Assembly: GCA_963758945.1 (NCBI GenBank)
Contig: CAVWXY010000017.1
Span: 1 to 64,000 of the forward strand
Source: VAZQ01 sp963758945
Lineage (GTDB): Bacteria > Pseudomonadota > Alphaproteobacteria > Rhizobiales > Xanthobacteraceae
Reading direction: 5' to 3'
Length of the DNA: 64,000 nt
Each line of letters starts with the position of its first letter. Within the stretch, counting starts at the first letter, position 1. Shown one piece after another: positions 36,178 to 44,967 of the stretch. The notes beneath the pieces were generated by a model. It was not told the origin of the DNA and did no database searches. It saw only the letters and a program-made list of their open reading frames with translations. Made by a program: the position numbers and the translations under genes.

Positions 36178-37008
36178 TCACGCGTCCGGCTCGAAACCGA
36201 AGCCCGCGCCGCGGCGCACGATGCCGCCGAAGCCGGGAAAATCCAGGTGGGCGCCTGCGACCTTGAGCTTGTCGGCGGCGACGCGATCGAACATGCGCCA
36301 ACGCGTGGCGCAGGCGGCCTGCGGATCGACGTCGTAGATCAGCCCGGTATCGGGCCGCTGGATCTGGATCGACGCGAGATGAACGACATCGCCCCAGATC
36401 AGCAGGCCGTCCTTGCCGGACTGGATGAGCCAGCCGGTGTGCCCCGGGGTATGGCCGGCGAGCGGCACCGCGGAGACGCCGGGCACGGCTTCGCCCTCGC
36501 GCACGGTGCGCATGCGCGCGCGATAAGGCCGCGTCGTCACCGCGGCCTTGGCGATGTTGCGGCGGATGCGCTCGGTCGCTCCGGTTGCCTCGTCGCGATC
36601 GAGCCAGAACGCCGCTTCCACCTCGTGCAGGACGAGCTCCGCATTGGGATAGACGGCTTTGCCGGCGTCATCGACCAGGCCGTTCGAATGGTCGGGATGC
36701 AGGTGGGTGAGGAAGATGGTCTCGATCCGCTCCGGGGTCACACCCAAGGCGCGCAGATTGTCGGGAAGCTTGCCCAGCGTCGGACCCATGGTGTTGCCGG
36801 AGCCGGTGTCGACCAGCGCGTATTTTCCCGCGCGCTCGAGCAGGAACGCGTTCACCGCGATGTGGAGGGGCTCGCCCGCCTGCTTGCCGGCGAGCCGCTC
36901 GACCTCGGCCGTGTCCAGCCCGAGGACCACGTCGAGCGGCGCCGCCAGCACGCCGTCGCTGAGCGCGGTCACCGCGATGTCGCCGATCCGTCTGCTGTGC
37001 GTGCTCAT
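36178..37008 (-). CDS. Metallo-beta-lactamase-fold hydrolase
   Basis: 276 residues from ATG 37008, with AGGGGCA as ribosome-binding site. The zinc motif THLHPDHSNG, the third and fourth ligand regions AGHTPGHTG and WGDVVHLAS, and a distal His (GAHLDFPGFGG) fit the lactonase/glyoxalase-II-like MBL family. There is no signal peptide, so it is cytoplasmic. Third gene of a minus-strand operon (alpha/beta hydrolase, LLM flavin enzyme, this gene; 72-base gap). It could open a lactone or thioester produced by the flavin enzyme. AHL-lactonase activity is possible but nothing in the context supports quorum quenching. Confidence 0.85.
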   Translation of the reverse strand: MSTHSRRIGDIAVTALSDGVLAAPLDVVLGLDTAEVERLAGKQAGEPLHIAVNAFLLERAGKYALVDTGSGNTMGPTLGKLPDNLRALGVTPERIETIFLTHLHPDHSNGLVDDAGKAVYPNAELVLHEVEAAFWLDRDEATGATERIRRNIAKAAVTTRPYRARMRTVREGEAVPGVSAVPLAGHTPGHTGWLIQSGKDGLLIWGDVVHLASIQIQRPDTGLIYDVDPQAACATRWRMFDRVAADKLKVAGAHLDFPGFGGIVRRGAGFGFEPDA

Positions 37009-37080
37009 GAGTTGCCCCTGCGGCCGGCTCATTCGACATTCATGCGCCTGCGCGGACGATGATGGCGGAAACCGCGGCGC

Positions 37081-38265
37081 TCACGTTGCGGCCGCCTCCA
37101 TCGGCTGCCGCGTCGCGCGCACGCCCTGCTCGCGCAGGTACGGCATCACGTCGCTGGCGAATAGGCGCAGGTTCTTCTCCGTCAGGTCGGCGGGCAGCGT
37201 CGCGATCTGCAACATGGCGATGAGATTGCCGACCCCGAGGTCGCGCGCATAGGCCGCGAGCCGCTCGCGCACGGTGGCGGCGCTGCCGGCGACCACCATG
37301 CCGAGCTCGATGAGGTTCTCCGCAGTCATCTCCATCATGCGGAAGGCGAACTTGCTCTCGATCAGCGACTTGGTCGAGGCGATCGAGGAATAGCCGGGCG
37401 GCATGCGCATCTCGAGCGGATAGTGCAGGAACTTGTTGAAGAACGCCTCGATATGCGGCTTGAGCTCGCGCCGCGCGACCTCGTCGCTCTCGGCGACGTA
37501 GGTCGGGATCGCCCAGCCGAGCTGAGAGGGTTGCGACTCGTAGCCCTCGCGTTCGGCCACCTGGCGGTAGAGGTCGAACGCCTTCTTCGCCGACTTCACC
37601 GGGCTGAAGGTCTGCAGATAGGTGTATTTGCGCTTGGCCGAGGCGCACCATTCCACCGTCTCCGAGCTTCCCTGCGAGGGGATCCAGACCGGCGGGTGCG
37701 GCTGCTGCAGCGGCCGCGGCCAGAGATTGACGTAGTCGAACTGGTAGTGGCGGCCGTGATAACGGAACGGCCCGACCTCGGTCCACGCGCGCAGGATGAG
37801 CTCGTGCGCCTCGTAATAGCGCCCGTGCGAGTGGGTGGGATTGACGCCGCTGGCGAAATACTCGGTGCCGATGCCGCGCACGAAGCCGGTGATGATGCGG
37901 CCGCCGCTCAAGTGATCGAGCATGGCGAACTCCTCGGCAACCGCCACTGGATTGCTCACCAGCGGCAGCGCGCGGCCGAGGATCGCGATCTTCGCCTGCC
38001 TGGTCGAGCGCGCGAGCGCCGCCGCGATCAGGTTGGGCGCAGGCATCAGGCCATAGGCGGTCTGATGGTGCTCGTTCACGCAGATGCCGTCGAAGCCGAG
38101 CCGGTCGGCGAGCTCGAGCTCGCCGATGTAGCGGGCATAGAGTTTTTGTCCGACCGCGGGATCGAAATAGGAATTGGGCAGCGTGACCCATGCCGAGTTG
38201 TGGCGGTCGGTATAGCCGAGATCGAGATCCGCATAAGGCATGAGGTGGAAAAAGAACGTCTTCAT
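37081..38265 (-). CDS. LLM-class flavin-dependent monooxygenase
   Basis: 394 residues, TIM-barrel luciferase-like family. Conserved parts: HLMPYADLDLGY start, CVNEHHQTAYGLMPAPNLIA, ILGRALPLVSNPVAVAEEFA, LDHLSGGRIITGFVRGIG and the phosphate/flavin-binding VWIPSQGSSETVEWCA. The start overlaps the alpha/beta hydrolase stop by four bases (ATGA), so translation is coupled. LLM enzymes use reduced FMN and oxygen for Baeyer-Villiger, C-S or ring-oxygenation chemistry. No flavin reductase is in the operon. With the hydrolase and MBL neighbours it suggests oxidation followed by ring or ester hydrolysis. Substrate unknown. Confidence 0.88.
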   Translation of the reverse strand: MKTFFFHLMPYADLDLGYTDRHNSAWVTLPNSYFDPAVGQKLYARYIGELELADRLGFDGICVNEHHQTAYGLMPAPNLIAAALARSTRQAKIAILGRALPLVSNPVAVAEEFAMLDHLSGGRIITGFVRGIGTEYFASGVNPTHSHGRYYEAHELILRAWTEVGPFRYHGRHYQFDYVNLWPRPLQQPHPPVWIPSQGSSETVEWCASAKRKYTYLQTFSPVKSAKKAFDLYRQVAEREGYESQPSQLGWAIPTYVAESDEVARRELKPHIEAFFNKFLHYPLEMRMPPGYSSIASTKSLIESKFAFRMMEMTAENLIELGMVVAGSAATVRERLAAYARDLGVGNLIAMLQIATLPADLTEKNLRLFASDVMPYLREQGVRATRQPMEAAAT

Positions 38266-39032
38266 CCCTTCGCTCCCTCAAAGAAGCTCGCGAGCCGCGG
38301 CACAATCTCGCGCGCGCGCTCGATCGGCAGCGCGTGGCCCGACCCCGGCAGCGCAAAAAGCTCGGCCTGCCGGATGGCGCGCTGGAACGGCTCGTGGCAC
38401 GCGAATGGGACCACCTGATCGTCCTCGCCCCAGACCAGCAATGTTGGAACATCGATGCGGTGCAGCCAATAGGGCAATTGCGGATTATGCAGGCGCGGGT
38501 TCCAGGCTAGCCGCGCGAGCGCGGTGCGGTTCTGCAGCACGACGTCGATGCCGAGCGCGGCCTGCGCCTGCTGCCACGCCTGCGCCAGCTTGGCGTCATG
38601 GAAGTGCCGGCGCGCGAATTCCTCTGCCGTCCACGCGAAGATGTCGTCGAACGGAGCCTGCGGGCTTTCCACGCCCGCCGGCGCGAGCAGCGCCAGCGAG
38701 GCGAGCCGGGAAGTATCGCGGATCGCGATCTCGGCGGCGATCCAGCCGCCCAGCCCGTGCCCGACGAGGTGCACCTCCCGCAGGTCGAGCGCCCGCAGCA
38801 GGTCGAGGTAGCAGAACGCCACGTCGCCCACGCTCATCATCCATTCGGGGAGAGGCCCGCGGCCGAAGCCGGGATGCTCCGGCGCCAGCACGCGGTAGCG
38901 GGCGCTAAGCGCATCGAGCAAGGGGTCCCACGCGGCACCGGCCGCGTCGTGCAGGAAGACAACGGTCGCCCCGCTCCGGCCTCGCGACAGGAGAAGCTTC
39001 GCACCCGTGACCTCGATCACTGATTCTCGCAT
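38262..39032 (-). CDS. Alpha/beta hydrolase with Gly at nucleophile position
   Basis: 256 residues from ATG 39032. The fold markers are an oxyanion region (VVFLHDAAGAAWDPLLDAL), the nucleophile elbow LVGHGLGGWIA, the Asp loop LLVWGEDDQVVPF and the terminal His in LPGSGHALPIER. The elbow normally reads GxSxG; here residue 93 is Gly (codon GGG at 38754-38756), so no serine nucleophile is present, while Asp and His remain. Either it acts as a cofactor-independent lyase or oxygenase-like member, or it is inactive. First gene of the operon with the LLM enzyme and the MBL hydrolase; divergent from the TctC-type binding-protein genes. Confidence 0.85.
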   Translation of the reverse strand: MRESVIEVTGAKLLLSRGRSGATVVFLHDAAGAAWDPLLDALSARYRVLAPEHPGFGRGPLPEWMMSVGDVAFCYLDLLRALDLREVHLVGHGLGGWIAAEIAIRDTSRLASLALLAPAGVESPQAPFDDIFAWTAEEFARRHFHDAKLAQAWQQAQAALGIDVVLQNRTALARLAWNPRLHNPQLPYWLHRIDVPTLLVWGEDDQVVPFACHEPFQRAIRQAELFALPGSGHALPIERAREIVPRLASFFEGAKG

Positions 39033-39257
39033 CGGCCTCCCCGCGCGGCGCATTGTCTCGGTGGCCGGACGCTCGTTGGCTCGTCCATGGCGCCGACGCG
39101 GCTGCCATTGGATACGCCGCCGCAGCCAAAGTCTGCCGACCAGAAGTTGCTTCATGTTGCCGGAGGCGACGTGCAGGCGCTATGGTTTCGCCGCGAGAAC
39201 AATCGGCGCCGCCGGGCGGCGACCGAGGGAGAACAAGCAACGAGCCTGGGGAGGCGA

Positions 39258-40244
39258 ATGCCGCCGATTTCGCGTTGGGCCGCTGTCATCGGCGTCGCGC
39301 TGCTGGCGCCGCCGGCGCCGCGGGCGCTCGCCGAGGACTATCCGAGCCGCAGCGTCACCATCGTCGCGCCGTCCGCTCCCGGAGGCATGTACAGCATCCT
39401 CGCCCGCCTGATCGGCGGCAAGCTCGAGCAACGCTACGGAAAATCCTTCGTCGTCGAGAACCGGCCCGGGGCGAGCTCGGTGACCGGCGCGGTCGCGGTG
39501 GTGCGCGCTCCCGCGGACGGCTACACGCTCATGGTCGCGACCAGCTCGACCATGGCGACCAATGTCAGCCTGCACAAGAACCTGCCGTATAATCCCCTCA
39601 CCGATTTCATTCCGCTGGTGCTGATCGCGCGCTCGCCCGAGGTCCTGGTGATCAACGCATCGCTGCCGGTACGCTCGATCGCCGAGCTTGTCGCGCTTGC
39701 GCGCGCCACACCCGGCGGCCTCTCGTTCGGCTCGGCCGGGCCGGGGACCGCCCAGCATCTCAACGGCGAAATGCTGAAGGCCGCGCTCGGGATCGCAATG
39801 CAACACGTGCCGTACAAAGGCATCCAGCCCGCGCTCAACGATCTCGCCGGCGGTCACATCGCCCTGATGACGGCGCCGATCCCGGTCGCACTGCCGCTGG
39901 CGCAAGCCGCAAAGGTACGAATGCTCGGGGTGACGACAAAGGAGCGGGTCGAGGCCATTGCCGACGTTCCCGCGCTCGCCGAAATCGGCGTGCCCGGCTA
40001 CGACATGGCGTCCTGGTTCATGCTGGTGGCGCCGGCGAAGACGCCGCGGCCGATCGTCGACAAGCTCCACGCCGATCTGCGCGCCGTGCTCGACGAAACC
40101 GACGTGCGCGAGGAATTCATCCGGCGCCAGGGCCTCATCCCGGTCGCCTCGCCGCCACCGGACGAACTCAGGCGCTTCGTTCAATCCGAGATCGCCCGCT
40201 TGGGCGCCATCGTGACCAAGGCCGGCTTGGCAGGTTCGCAGTAG
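39258..40244 (+). CDS. TctC/Bug-type solute-binding protein 1
   Basis: 328 residues from ATG 39258 with GGGGAGG upstream. Signal peptide MPPISRWAAVIGVALLAPPA ending near ALAED, then the Bug signature YPSRSVTIVAPSAPGGMYSI and the ligand-loop region HVPYKGIQPALNDLAGGHIA. Such periplasmic proteins bind carboxylates, often aromatic, for TctAB-type or other uptake systems; no TctA or TctB membrane subunit is in the window. A second paralogue of identical length follows. Divergent from the hydrolase/LLM/MBL operon, which may process the transported compound. Confidence 0.9.
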   Translation: MPPISRWAAVIGVALLAPPAPRALAEDYPSRSVTIVAPSAPGGMYSILARLIGGKLEQRYGKSFVVENRPGASSVTGAVAVVRAPADGYTLMVATSSTMATNVSLHKNLPYNPLTDFIPLVLIARSPEVLVINASLPVRSIAELVALARATPGGLSFGSAGPGTAQHLNGEMLKAALGIAMQHVPYKGIQPALNDLAGGHIALMTAPIPVALPLAQAAKVRMLGVTTKERVEAIADVPALAEIGVPGYDMASWFMLVAPAKTPRPIVDKLHADLRAVLDETDVREEFIRRQGLIPVASPPPDELRRFVQSEIARLGAIVTKAGLAGSQ

Positions 40245-40379
40245 GTGGGCGGAGGAGAAATCGATCCTGCCACGGCGAGCGAAGCGGCGAAATGGCATGC
40301 ATTGCCGAAGCTGCCAACGGTAAGATGGAATAGCGCGCCACCCGCCGCGCAAATGGCCGGAACGCAGAGGAGACCGAAG

Positions 40380-41366
40380 ATGAAATTGCTGGTGCGCTGG
40401 CTCATGCTGTTGGCGCTTCTGTCCGGCGCAACCACCGGCCGCGCGCTGGCGCAGGCGTCCGACTACCCGAATCGGCCAGTCACCTTCATCGTGCCGTTCG
40501 CACCCGGTGGCGTCACCAGCCTGTTCGCGCGTGTGCTCGGCCAGAAGCTCGAGCAGCGCCTGGGCAAGCCTTTCGTCGTGGAGAACCGCCCGGGCGGCGG
40601 CGGCGTGACCGCCGCGGCGGCCGTCGCGCACGCCACGCCCGACGGCTACACCATCATGATGGCCTCGAGCACGGTGCTCGCGATCAACGTCACCGTGCGA
40701 AAGAACCTGCCGTATGATCCGCGCACCGAGCTCACGCCGATCGCGCTGCTCGCGCGTGTGCCGTTCGTGCTCGTGGTCAACCCGGCGCTGCCCATCCATT
40801 CGGTGGCGGACCTCGTGCAGCTCGCCAAGGACAAGCCCGGGCAAATCGCCTTCGGTACACCCGGGCCCGGCACCTTCCATCATCTCAACGCCGAGATGTT
40901 CAAGAGCATCTTCGGGCTCGACCTCGTGCACGTCCCGTACAAAGGCTCGGCGCCGGCGCTCAACGACCTCGTCGGCGGCCATATCCAGATGATGTTCTGC
41001 GACGTGCCGCCGGCGCGCGCGCTGATCGAAAGCGGAAAGATCCGCGCCCTCGGCGTCACCACCAAGGAGCGCGTGCCGGCGGTCAAGGACATCCCGCCGC
41101 TCGCGGAGGTCGGCATTCCCGGCTACGACACCGCCTCGTGGCACACCGTGACCACGACCGGCAACGTGCCGACGGCGATCGTCGACAAGCTCTCCGGCAA
41201 TATCCGCGAGATCATGAGCGATTCAGAGGTCACCGACGCTCTGGTCCGCGACGGCACCATCCCGCAGACGAGCCCGCCGCCGCCCGAGCTCAAGCGCTTC
41301 GTCGACAGCGAGATCGCACGCTGGGGCAAGGTGGTCGAAAAGGCTGGATTGGCCGGCTCGGAATAG
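40380..41366 (+). CDS. TctC/Bug-type solute-binding protein 2
   Basis: 328 residues from ATG 40380. Signal peptide MKLLVRWLMLLALLSGATTG, then YPNRPVTFIVPFAPGGVTSL, NRPGGGGVTAAAAVAHATPD and HVPYKGSAPALNDLVGGHIQ. It is clearly a tandem paralogue of the preceding gene (same length, shared segments LGVTTKERV and KAGLAGS at the C-terminus), but diverged in the binding loops (IMMASSTVLAINVTVRKN versus LMVATSSTMATNVSLHKN). The gap to gene 1 is 135 bases. Likely a different but related carboxylate ligand. No transporter membrane partner nearby. Confidence 0.9.
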   Translation: MKLLVRWLMLLALLSGATTGRALAQASDYPNRPVTFIVPFAPGGVTSLFARVLGQKLEQRLGKPFVVENRPGGGGVTAAAAVAHATPDGYTIMMASSTVLAINVTVRKNLPYDPRTELTPIALLARVPFVLVVNPALPIHSVADLVQLAKDKPGQIAFGTPGPGTFHHLNAEMFKSIFGLDLVHVPYKGSAPALNDLVGGHIQMMFCDVPPARALIESGKIRALGVTTKERVPAVKDIPPLAEVGIPGYDTASWHTVTTTGNVPTAIVDKLSGNIREIMSDSEVTDALVRDGTIPQTSPPPPELKRFVDSEIARWGKVVEKAGLAGSE

Positions 41367-41439
41367 CGCCAGGCGGGCGCAGGCGCGCCGCCGCGACGCG
41401 CCGGCGCCGCGTCCTTACCGATGCGGCCGGCGGCAACGG

Positions 41440-42498
41440 TCAATGGTCCTCGGACTGGAAGTAGACGTCGACCTTCATGCCGACCGCCAACGGATCCGGC
41501 TGCGCCAAGTCGACCAGGACTTCGACCACGTCCACGTCGGTCACGTTGCGCTGCCCGCGCGAGCTGATGCGCCCCTGCTCGACCAGCGGCGCGACGAAAG
41601 CGACCTTGCCCGCGAACTCGCGTCCGCGAAACGCGGCGGCGCGCACCAGCACCGGCTGCCCGATCTTGATTTCCCCGAAGTCGCGCTCATCCAACTCCGC
41701 CCGCACGCGCAGGGCGGAAATATCGCCCAGCACCAGCAGCGGCTGGGCATTCGACGGGCTTGCCAGTTCGCCGGGCTTGGCATTGACCTGCAGCACCGTG
41801 CCGGCAATGGGGGCGCGGACCGTCAACTTTTCGAGCGCCGCGGCGGCGGCCGCCAATTCGGTGCGCGCGATATTGACCTGACCCTCCGCAAAGGTCGGCA
41901 GCGGCGTGTTGGCGTCGGATTCGATGCGATTGAGGTCCGCCTTCTGCTGCTTCAAGCGATCCTGTGCCCGCGCCAAAGCCGTGCGCGCCGCCTCGAGATC
42001 CGCGTCCGACGCCCGGCCGGCGCGCCGCTCGATCGCCGCCTTGTCGAGCGCGGCTTGCGCCTCCGTGACGGCCTTGTCGGCGTCCGCGACCGCGTCCTCG
42101 GCCCGCCGCCGGGCCGCTGCCCTGCTCGGCGCGGCCTCGTCGTTGCGCCCCCGCTTGCGCAAGGCGACCTGCGCCTCGGCGGTGGCGAGCCGAGCCTGGG
42201 CTTCCTTGTCGGCGAGCCGGATCAGCGGCTCGCCTGCGAACACCTTGTCGTTGGCCTTGACCAGCACCTCGCCGATCACGCCCATCACCGGAGCCGAGAT
42301 CTTGATCACACCCGATACCGGCTCGACCCGGCCGGGCGCCACCGCCTGCCAGCGCTTGTCGTCGGCAGCCTCGAGGCGCGCTGCGCGGCCCGCCTCTTGC
42401 GCGTTCGGCTTCGATGCGAGCGCCCCCAGCGCGAGCATGACCGCGATCGCGAACAGGGCGACTGTCCTACCTTTCAACACGCTCGTTGTTTTCGGCAT
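41440..42498 (-). CDS. HlyD/DevB-like membrane fusion protein
   Basis: 352 residues from ATG 42498. One membrane helix or signal (TVALFAIAVMLALGALASKP), a lipoyl-like half (VEPVSGVIKISAPVMGVIGE), a long coiled-coil hairpin (about 95-200, rich in Ala/Arg/Lys) and the second lipoyl half (LTVRAPIAGTVLQVNAKPGE) fit the periplasmic adaptor family. Third gene of a permease, ATPase, adaptor operon, as in cyanobacterial DevBCA and its proteobacterial relatives. It would link the inner-membrane ABC exporter to an outer-membrane TolC channel, which is not in the window. Its start lies inside the ATPase gene (32-base overlap). Confidence 0.85.
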   Translation of the reverse strand: MPKTTSVLKGRTVALFAIAVMLALGALASKPNAQEAGRAARLEAADDKRWQAVAPGRVEPVSGVIKISAPVMGVIGEVLVKANDKVFAGEPLIRLADKEAQARLATAEAQVALRKRGRNDEAAPSRAAARRRAEDAVADADKAVTEAQAALDKAAIERRAGRASDADLEAARTALARAQDRLKQQKADLNRIESDANTPLPTFAEGQVNIARTELAAAAAALEKLTVRAPIAGTVLQVNAKPGELASPSNAQPLLVLGDISALRVRAELDERDFGEIKIGQPVLVRAAAFRGREFAGKVAFVAPLVEQGRISSRGQRNVTDVDVVEVLVDLAQPDPLAVGMKVDVYFQSEDH

Positions 42499-43282
42499 GC
42501 TCGTTCTTCGCCGCGCCACGGCTGATTTCGTCGCGATCGTTGTTTTCGTGATCATGGATTGCGCAATCGTCCTCGCGTTTCTTGAATTCCGCACCGCGGC
42601 GCTCTTCCTTGACGATGCGTCCATCCTCGATATGCACCACGCGGTCGGCGAACCGCAATATACGCGGGTCATGTGCGACGACCAACACCCCGCGCGACGG
42701 ATCCTTGGCGGCTTCGGCCAGCAGCGCCATGATCGCGTTGCCGTGCTCGCTGTCGAGCGCGGCGGTGGGCTCATCCGCGAGGATGGCCGCCGGCTTTCCC
42801 ACGATCGCGCGCGCAACGGCGACGCGCTGTTGCTCGCCGCCGCTGAGCTCGATCGGGAACGCGTCGACCTTGTGGGAAAGACCGACCATGGCCAGCGCTT
42901 CGTTGGCCCGGGCGACCGCTTGCGCGGAGTTGTCGCCGCGCACGTCCAATGCAAGCCGGACGTTGTCGGTGGCAGTCAAGGTCGGGAACAGGTGGTAGTT
43001 CTGAAAGATGAACCCCACGTGCTCGCGCCGCAATCTGGCGAGCTCCTCCGGCCCCGCGCCTTCGGTCGAGCGGCCGCCCACGCGAACCGTTCCGCGCGTC
43101 GGCGTCATCATACATCCGAGTATCGACAGCAGGGTGGTTTTGCCGCTGCCTGACGGCCCCATCAGCAGCGTCAACTCCCCGCCCTTGAGCGCCAGGCTCA
43201 CTCCTTTGAGGGCCTGGACCTGAGCCGCGCCATTGCCGAGCAATTTCACGACATCGCAGGCCTCGATGACGGGTTCGGTCAT
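42467..43282 (-). CDS. DevA/LolD-like ABC exporter ATPase
   Basis: 271 residues from ATG 43282. Walker A GPSGSGKTT, Q-loop FIFQNYHLFPTLTATDN, signature LSGGEQQRVAVARA, Walker B AAILADEPTAALDS and H-loop VVAHDPRIL are all intact. After the ABC domain an unusually charged tail of about 40 residues (DDCAIHDHENNDRDEISRGA) extends to 42467, overlapping the first 32 bases of the adaptor gene. Its start overlaps the permease stop by four bases (ATGA), so the two are translationally coupled. It powers an export of lipid-like or peptide cargo with the neighbouring permease and adaptor. Confidence 0.9.
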   Translation of the reverse strand: MTEPVIEACDVVKLLGNGAAQVQALKGVSLALKGGELTLLMGPSGSGKTTLLSILGCMMTPTRGTVRVGGRSTEGAGPEELARLRREHVGFIFQNYHLFPTLTATDNVRLALDVRGDNSAQAVARANEALAMVGLSHKVDAFPIELSGGEQQRVAVARAIVGKPAAILADEPTAALDSEHGNAIMALLAEAAKDPSRGVLVVAHDPRILRFADRVVHIEDGRIVKEERRGAEFKKREDDCAIHDHENNDRDEISRGAAKNEHAENNERVER

Positions 43283-44418
43283 CGCGTGAATACCATCGCA
43301 GGATCGATGCGCGTGACCTGCACGATCGCGGCGACCGCCGACAGCACGCACATGGCGACCGTCAGCAGGAACAGCACCAGCGTCAGTCCGGGTGTCATGA
43401 CGATCGGCAGCGCCGTGTCCGCCGTCGCCGCCACGACGACCAGGCCGATGCCGGCGGCGAGACAGTATCCGATGATGGCGCTGATCAGCGCCTGACAGAT
43501 GATCACCTTGTGAATGTAGCTCCTCGAGGACCCCATCGCGCGCAGCGTTGCGAACTCGTCGAGATGATCCTTGGTGCTGGAGTACAAGGTCTGTGCGACG
43601 ATGACGGTGCCCACGATCATGCCGAGCAACGCGCCCGCGAACAGGGCGAAGCCGGCGCCGGTCCCGAACAGCCAGAAGGTGCGGCTGCGCTCGCGGAATT
43701 CGGCCGGCGTCAGAACGTCGACTTCGGTGAGATTCGCCTTGAGTCGGCGCTGCACGCCCCCGATGTCGGCCCCGGGCGAGACGCGCACGAGAAAATAGTT
43801 GGCCTTGTTCGGCGACATTCCGATGTAGCCGCGTCCCCGATCGATCGTCGTGAAGACGTAAGGCGTCGTTGTGAACGATCGGATGCCCTTGGTGACCGCC
43901 CGCACCTCCACCTTCTGCTCGCGGATCTCGGCGGTCGCGCCGATTCCGTTTCCGTCGATCCCGAGCCGATCGAAGTAGGAGCGGTCGACCGCCACGGCGC
44001 CGGGAATGGCGAGCGCGTCGAGGCTGCCTTCGACCAGGTTCCAGGGCAGCAATCCACCGGCGCGCAGGTCCGAGCCCACGATGAACGCCGGGGTCGTGCC
44101 GCCCTCCGGCGTGCGCCAATCGGCGTAGCCGATGACGACGGGGATGGCCTGCGCCACGCCGTTGATCGACAACGCCTGAAATCGCTTGCGCTCATCGAGC
44201 AGCGACGGATCTTCGAAGCACTTGGTTCCGAGCGGCATGATCCAGAGATCGGCAGACGCGTGGTCGACCATCGTCGTCACCGTCCGCCCGAACCCCAGAT
44301 AGAGGCCGAGCTGGACGGTCACAAGCACGATGGAGAAGACGATCCCGACGATGGTTGCGATGAATCGCAGCCGATCGTGCCACAGGTTCCTGGATGCAAG
44401 CCGGTAGATCAACGACAT
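43279..44418 (-). CDS. DevC/FtsX-type ABC exporter permease
   Basis: 379 residues from ATG 44418 (a GTG at 44433 adds five; neither has a strong ribosome-binding site). The N-terminal helix RFIATIVGIVFSIVLVTVQL is followed by a periplasmic domain of about 200 residues (MVDHASADLWIMPLGTKCFE, VDRSYFDRLGIDGNGIGAT), then three helices near the C-terminus (AGALLGMIVGTVIVAQTLYS, QALISAIIGYCLAAGIGLVV, LVLFLLTVAMCVLSAVAAIV). This MacB/DevC layout is typical of exporters that use mechanotransmission rather than cargo passage through the membrane domain. First gene of the operon. Confidence 0.88.
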   Translation of the reverse strand: MSLIYRLASRNLWHDRLRFIATIVGIVFSIVLVTVQLGLYLGFGRTVTTMVDHASADLWIMPLGTKCFEDPSLLDERKRFQALSINGVAQAIPVVIGYADWRTPEGGTTPAFIVGSDLRAGGLLPWNLVEGSLDALAIPGAVAVDRSYFDRLGIDGNGIGATAEIREQKVEVRAVTKGIRSFTTTPYVFTTIDRGRGYIGMSPNKANYFLVRVSPGADIGGVQRRLKANLTEVDVLTPAEFRERSRTFWLFGTGAGFALFAGALLGMIVGTVIVAQTLYSSTKDHLDEFATLRAMGSSRSYIHKVIICQALISAIIGYCLAAGIGLVVVAATADTALPIVMTPGLTLVLFLLTVAMCVLSAVAAIVQVTRIDPAMVFTR

Positions 44419-44433
44419 GGTGGATACGGTCAC

Positions 44434-44967
44434 TCGGAATGCATGCGCTCAGCTGAAATCCGCCGCGGGCTGCGCCTCGGCTCCGGTCGCGGGAGCGGCG
44501 ACCGTTATGGGGCCTGTGCGCGCAGACGCCGTTCTGCCCTCGGGATGCGAGCGGCAAGGGGAGCCCGGCACATGGTGGCGCTCCTAGCCCAGCCCGGACG
44601 CATTGTCACGCCGAAGCCCGCCGATCATGCAGCGCCAGATTCGACCGGGACATCAACATGGACCCTCGACGAATCGGGATGATTGCCTTGCGCGGGCGGC
44701 AAAACAAGCCTTCGTCGTCACGAAAGTGAAGCAGAATCGCTGCCCGGCGACCGGCCTGCAGCAGGTCATCGCATCACGCGCGAGGACAGCGCCAAACCGC
44801 CGCGAACGTGAAAACTCCCGGCTCCCGGCGAGCGTGGCCACATTGCGGCCGGCGCCCCCTGCGCGGCCCGCGGGAGCGCATCCGGGTCCGGCATGGCGCT
44901 CCGGTGCCCTGAAATGGGCATATTGTTGGGCGATTTCCATGCGGCCATCATCGGGGTGATCCAAGCC
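44434..44967. other. Divergent intergenic region, no gene recognised
   Basis: About 530 bases between the divergent exporter operon and the DUF2147 gene. It must contain both promoters. No operator, hairpin or small gene could be supported by eye. Confidence 0.4.

Noticed and set aside
36178..37008. Calling the MBL hydrolase an AHL lactonase (quorum quenching)
   Set aside because: Motifs fit many MBL subfamilies. The operon points to catabolism, and no luxI/luxR genes are present.
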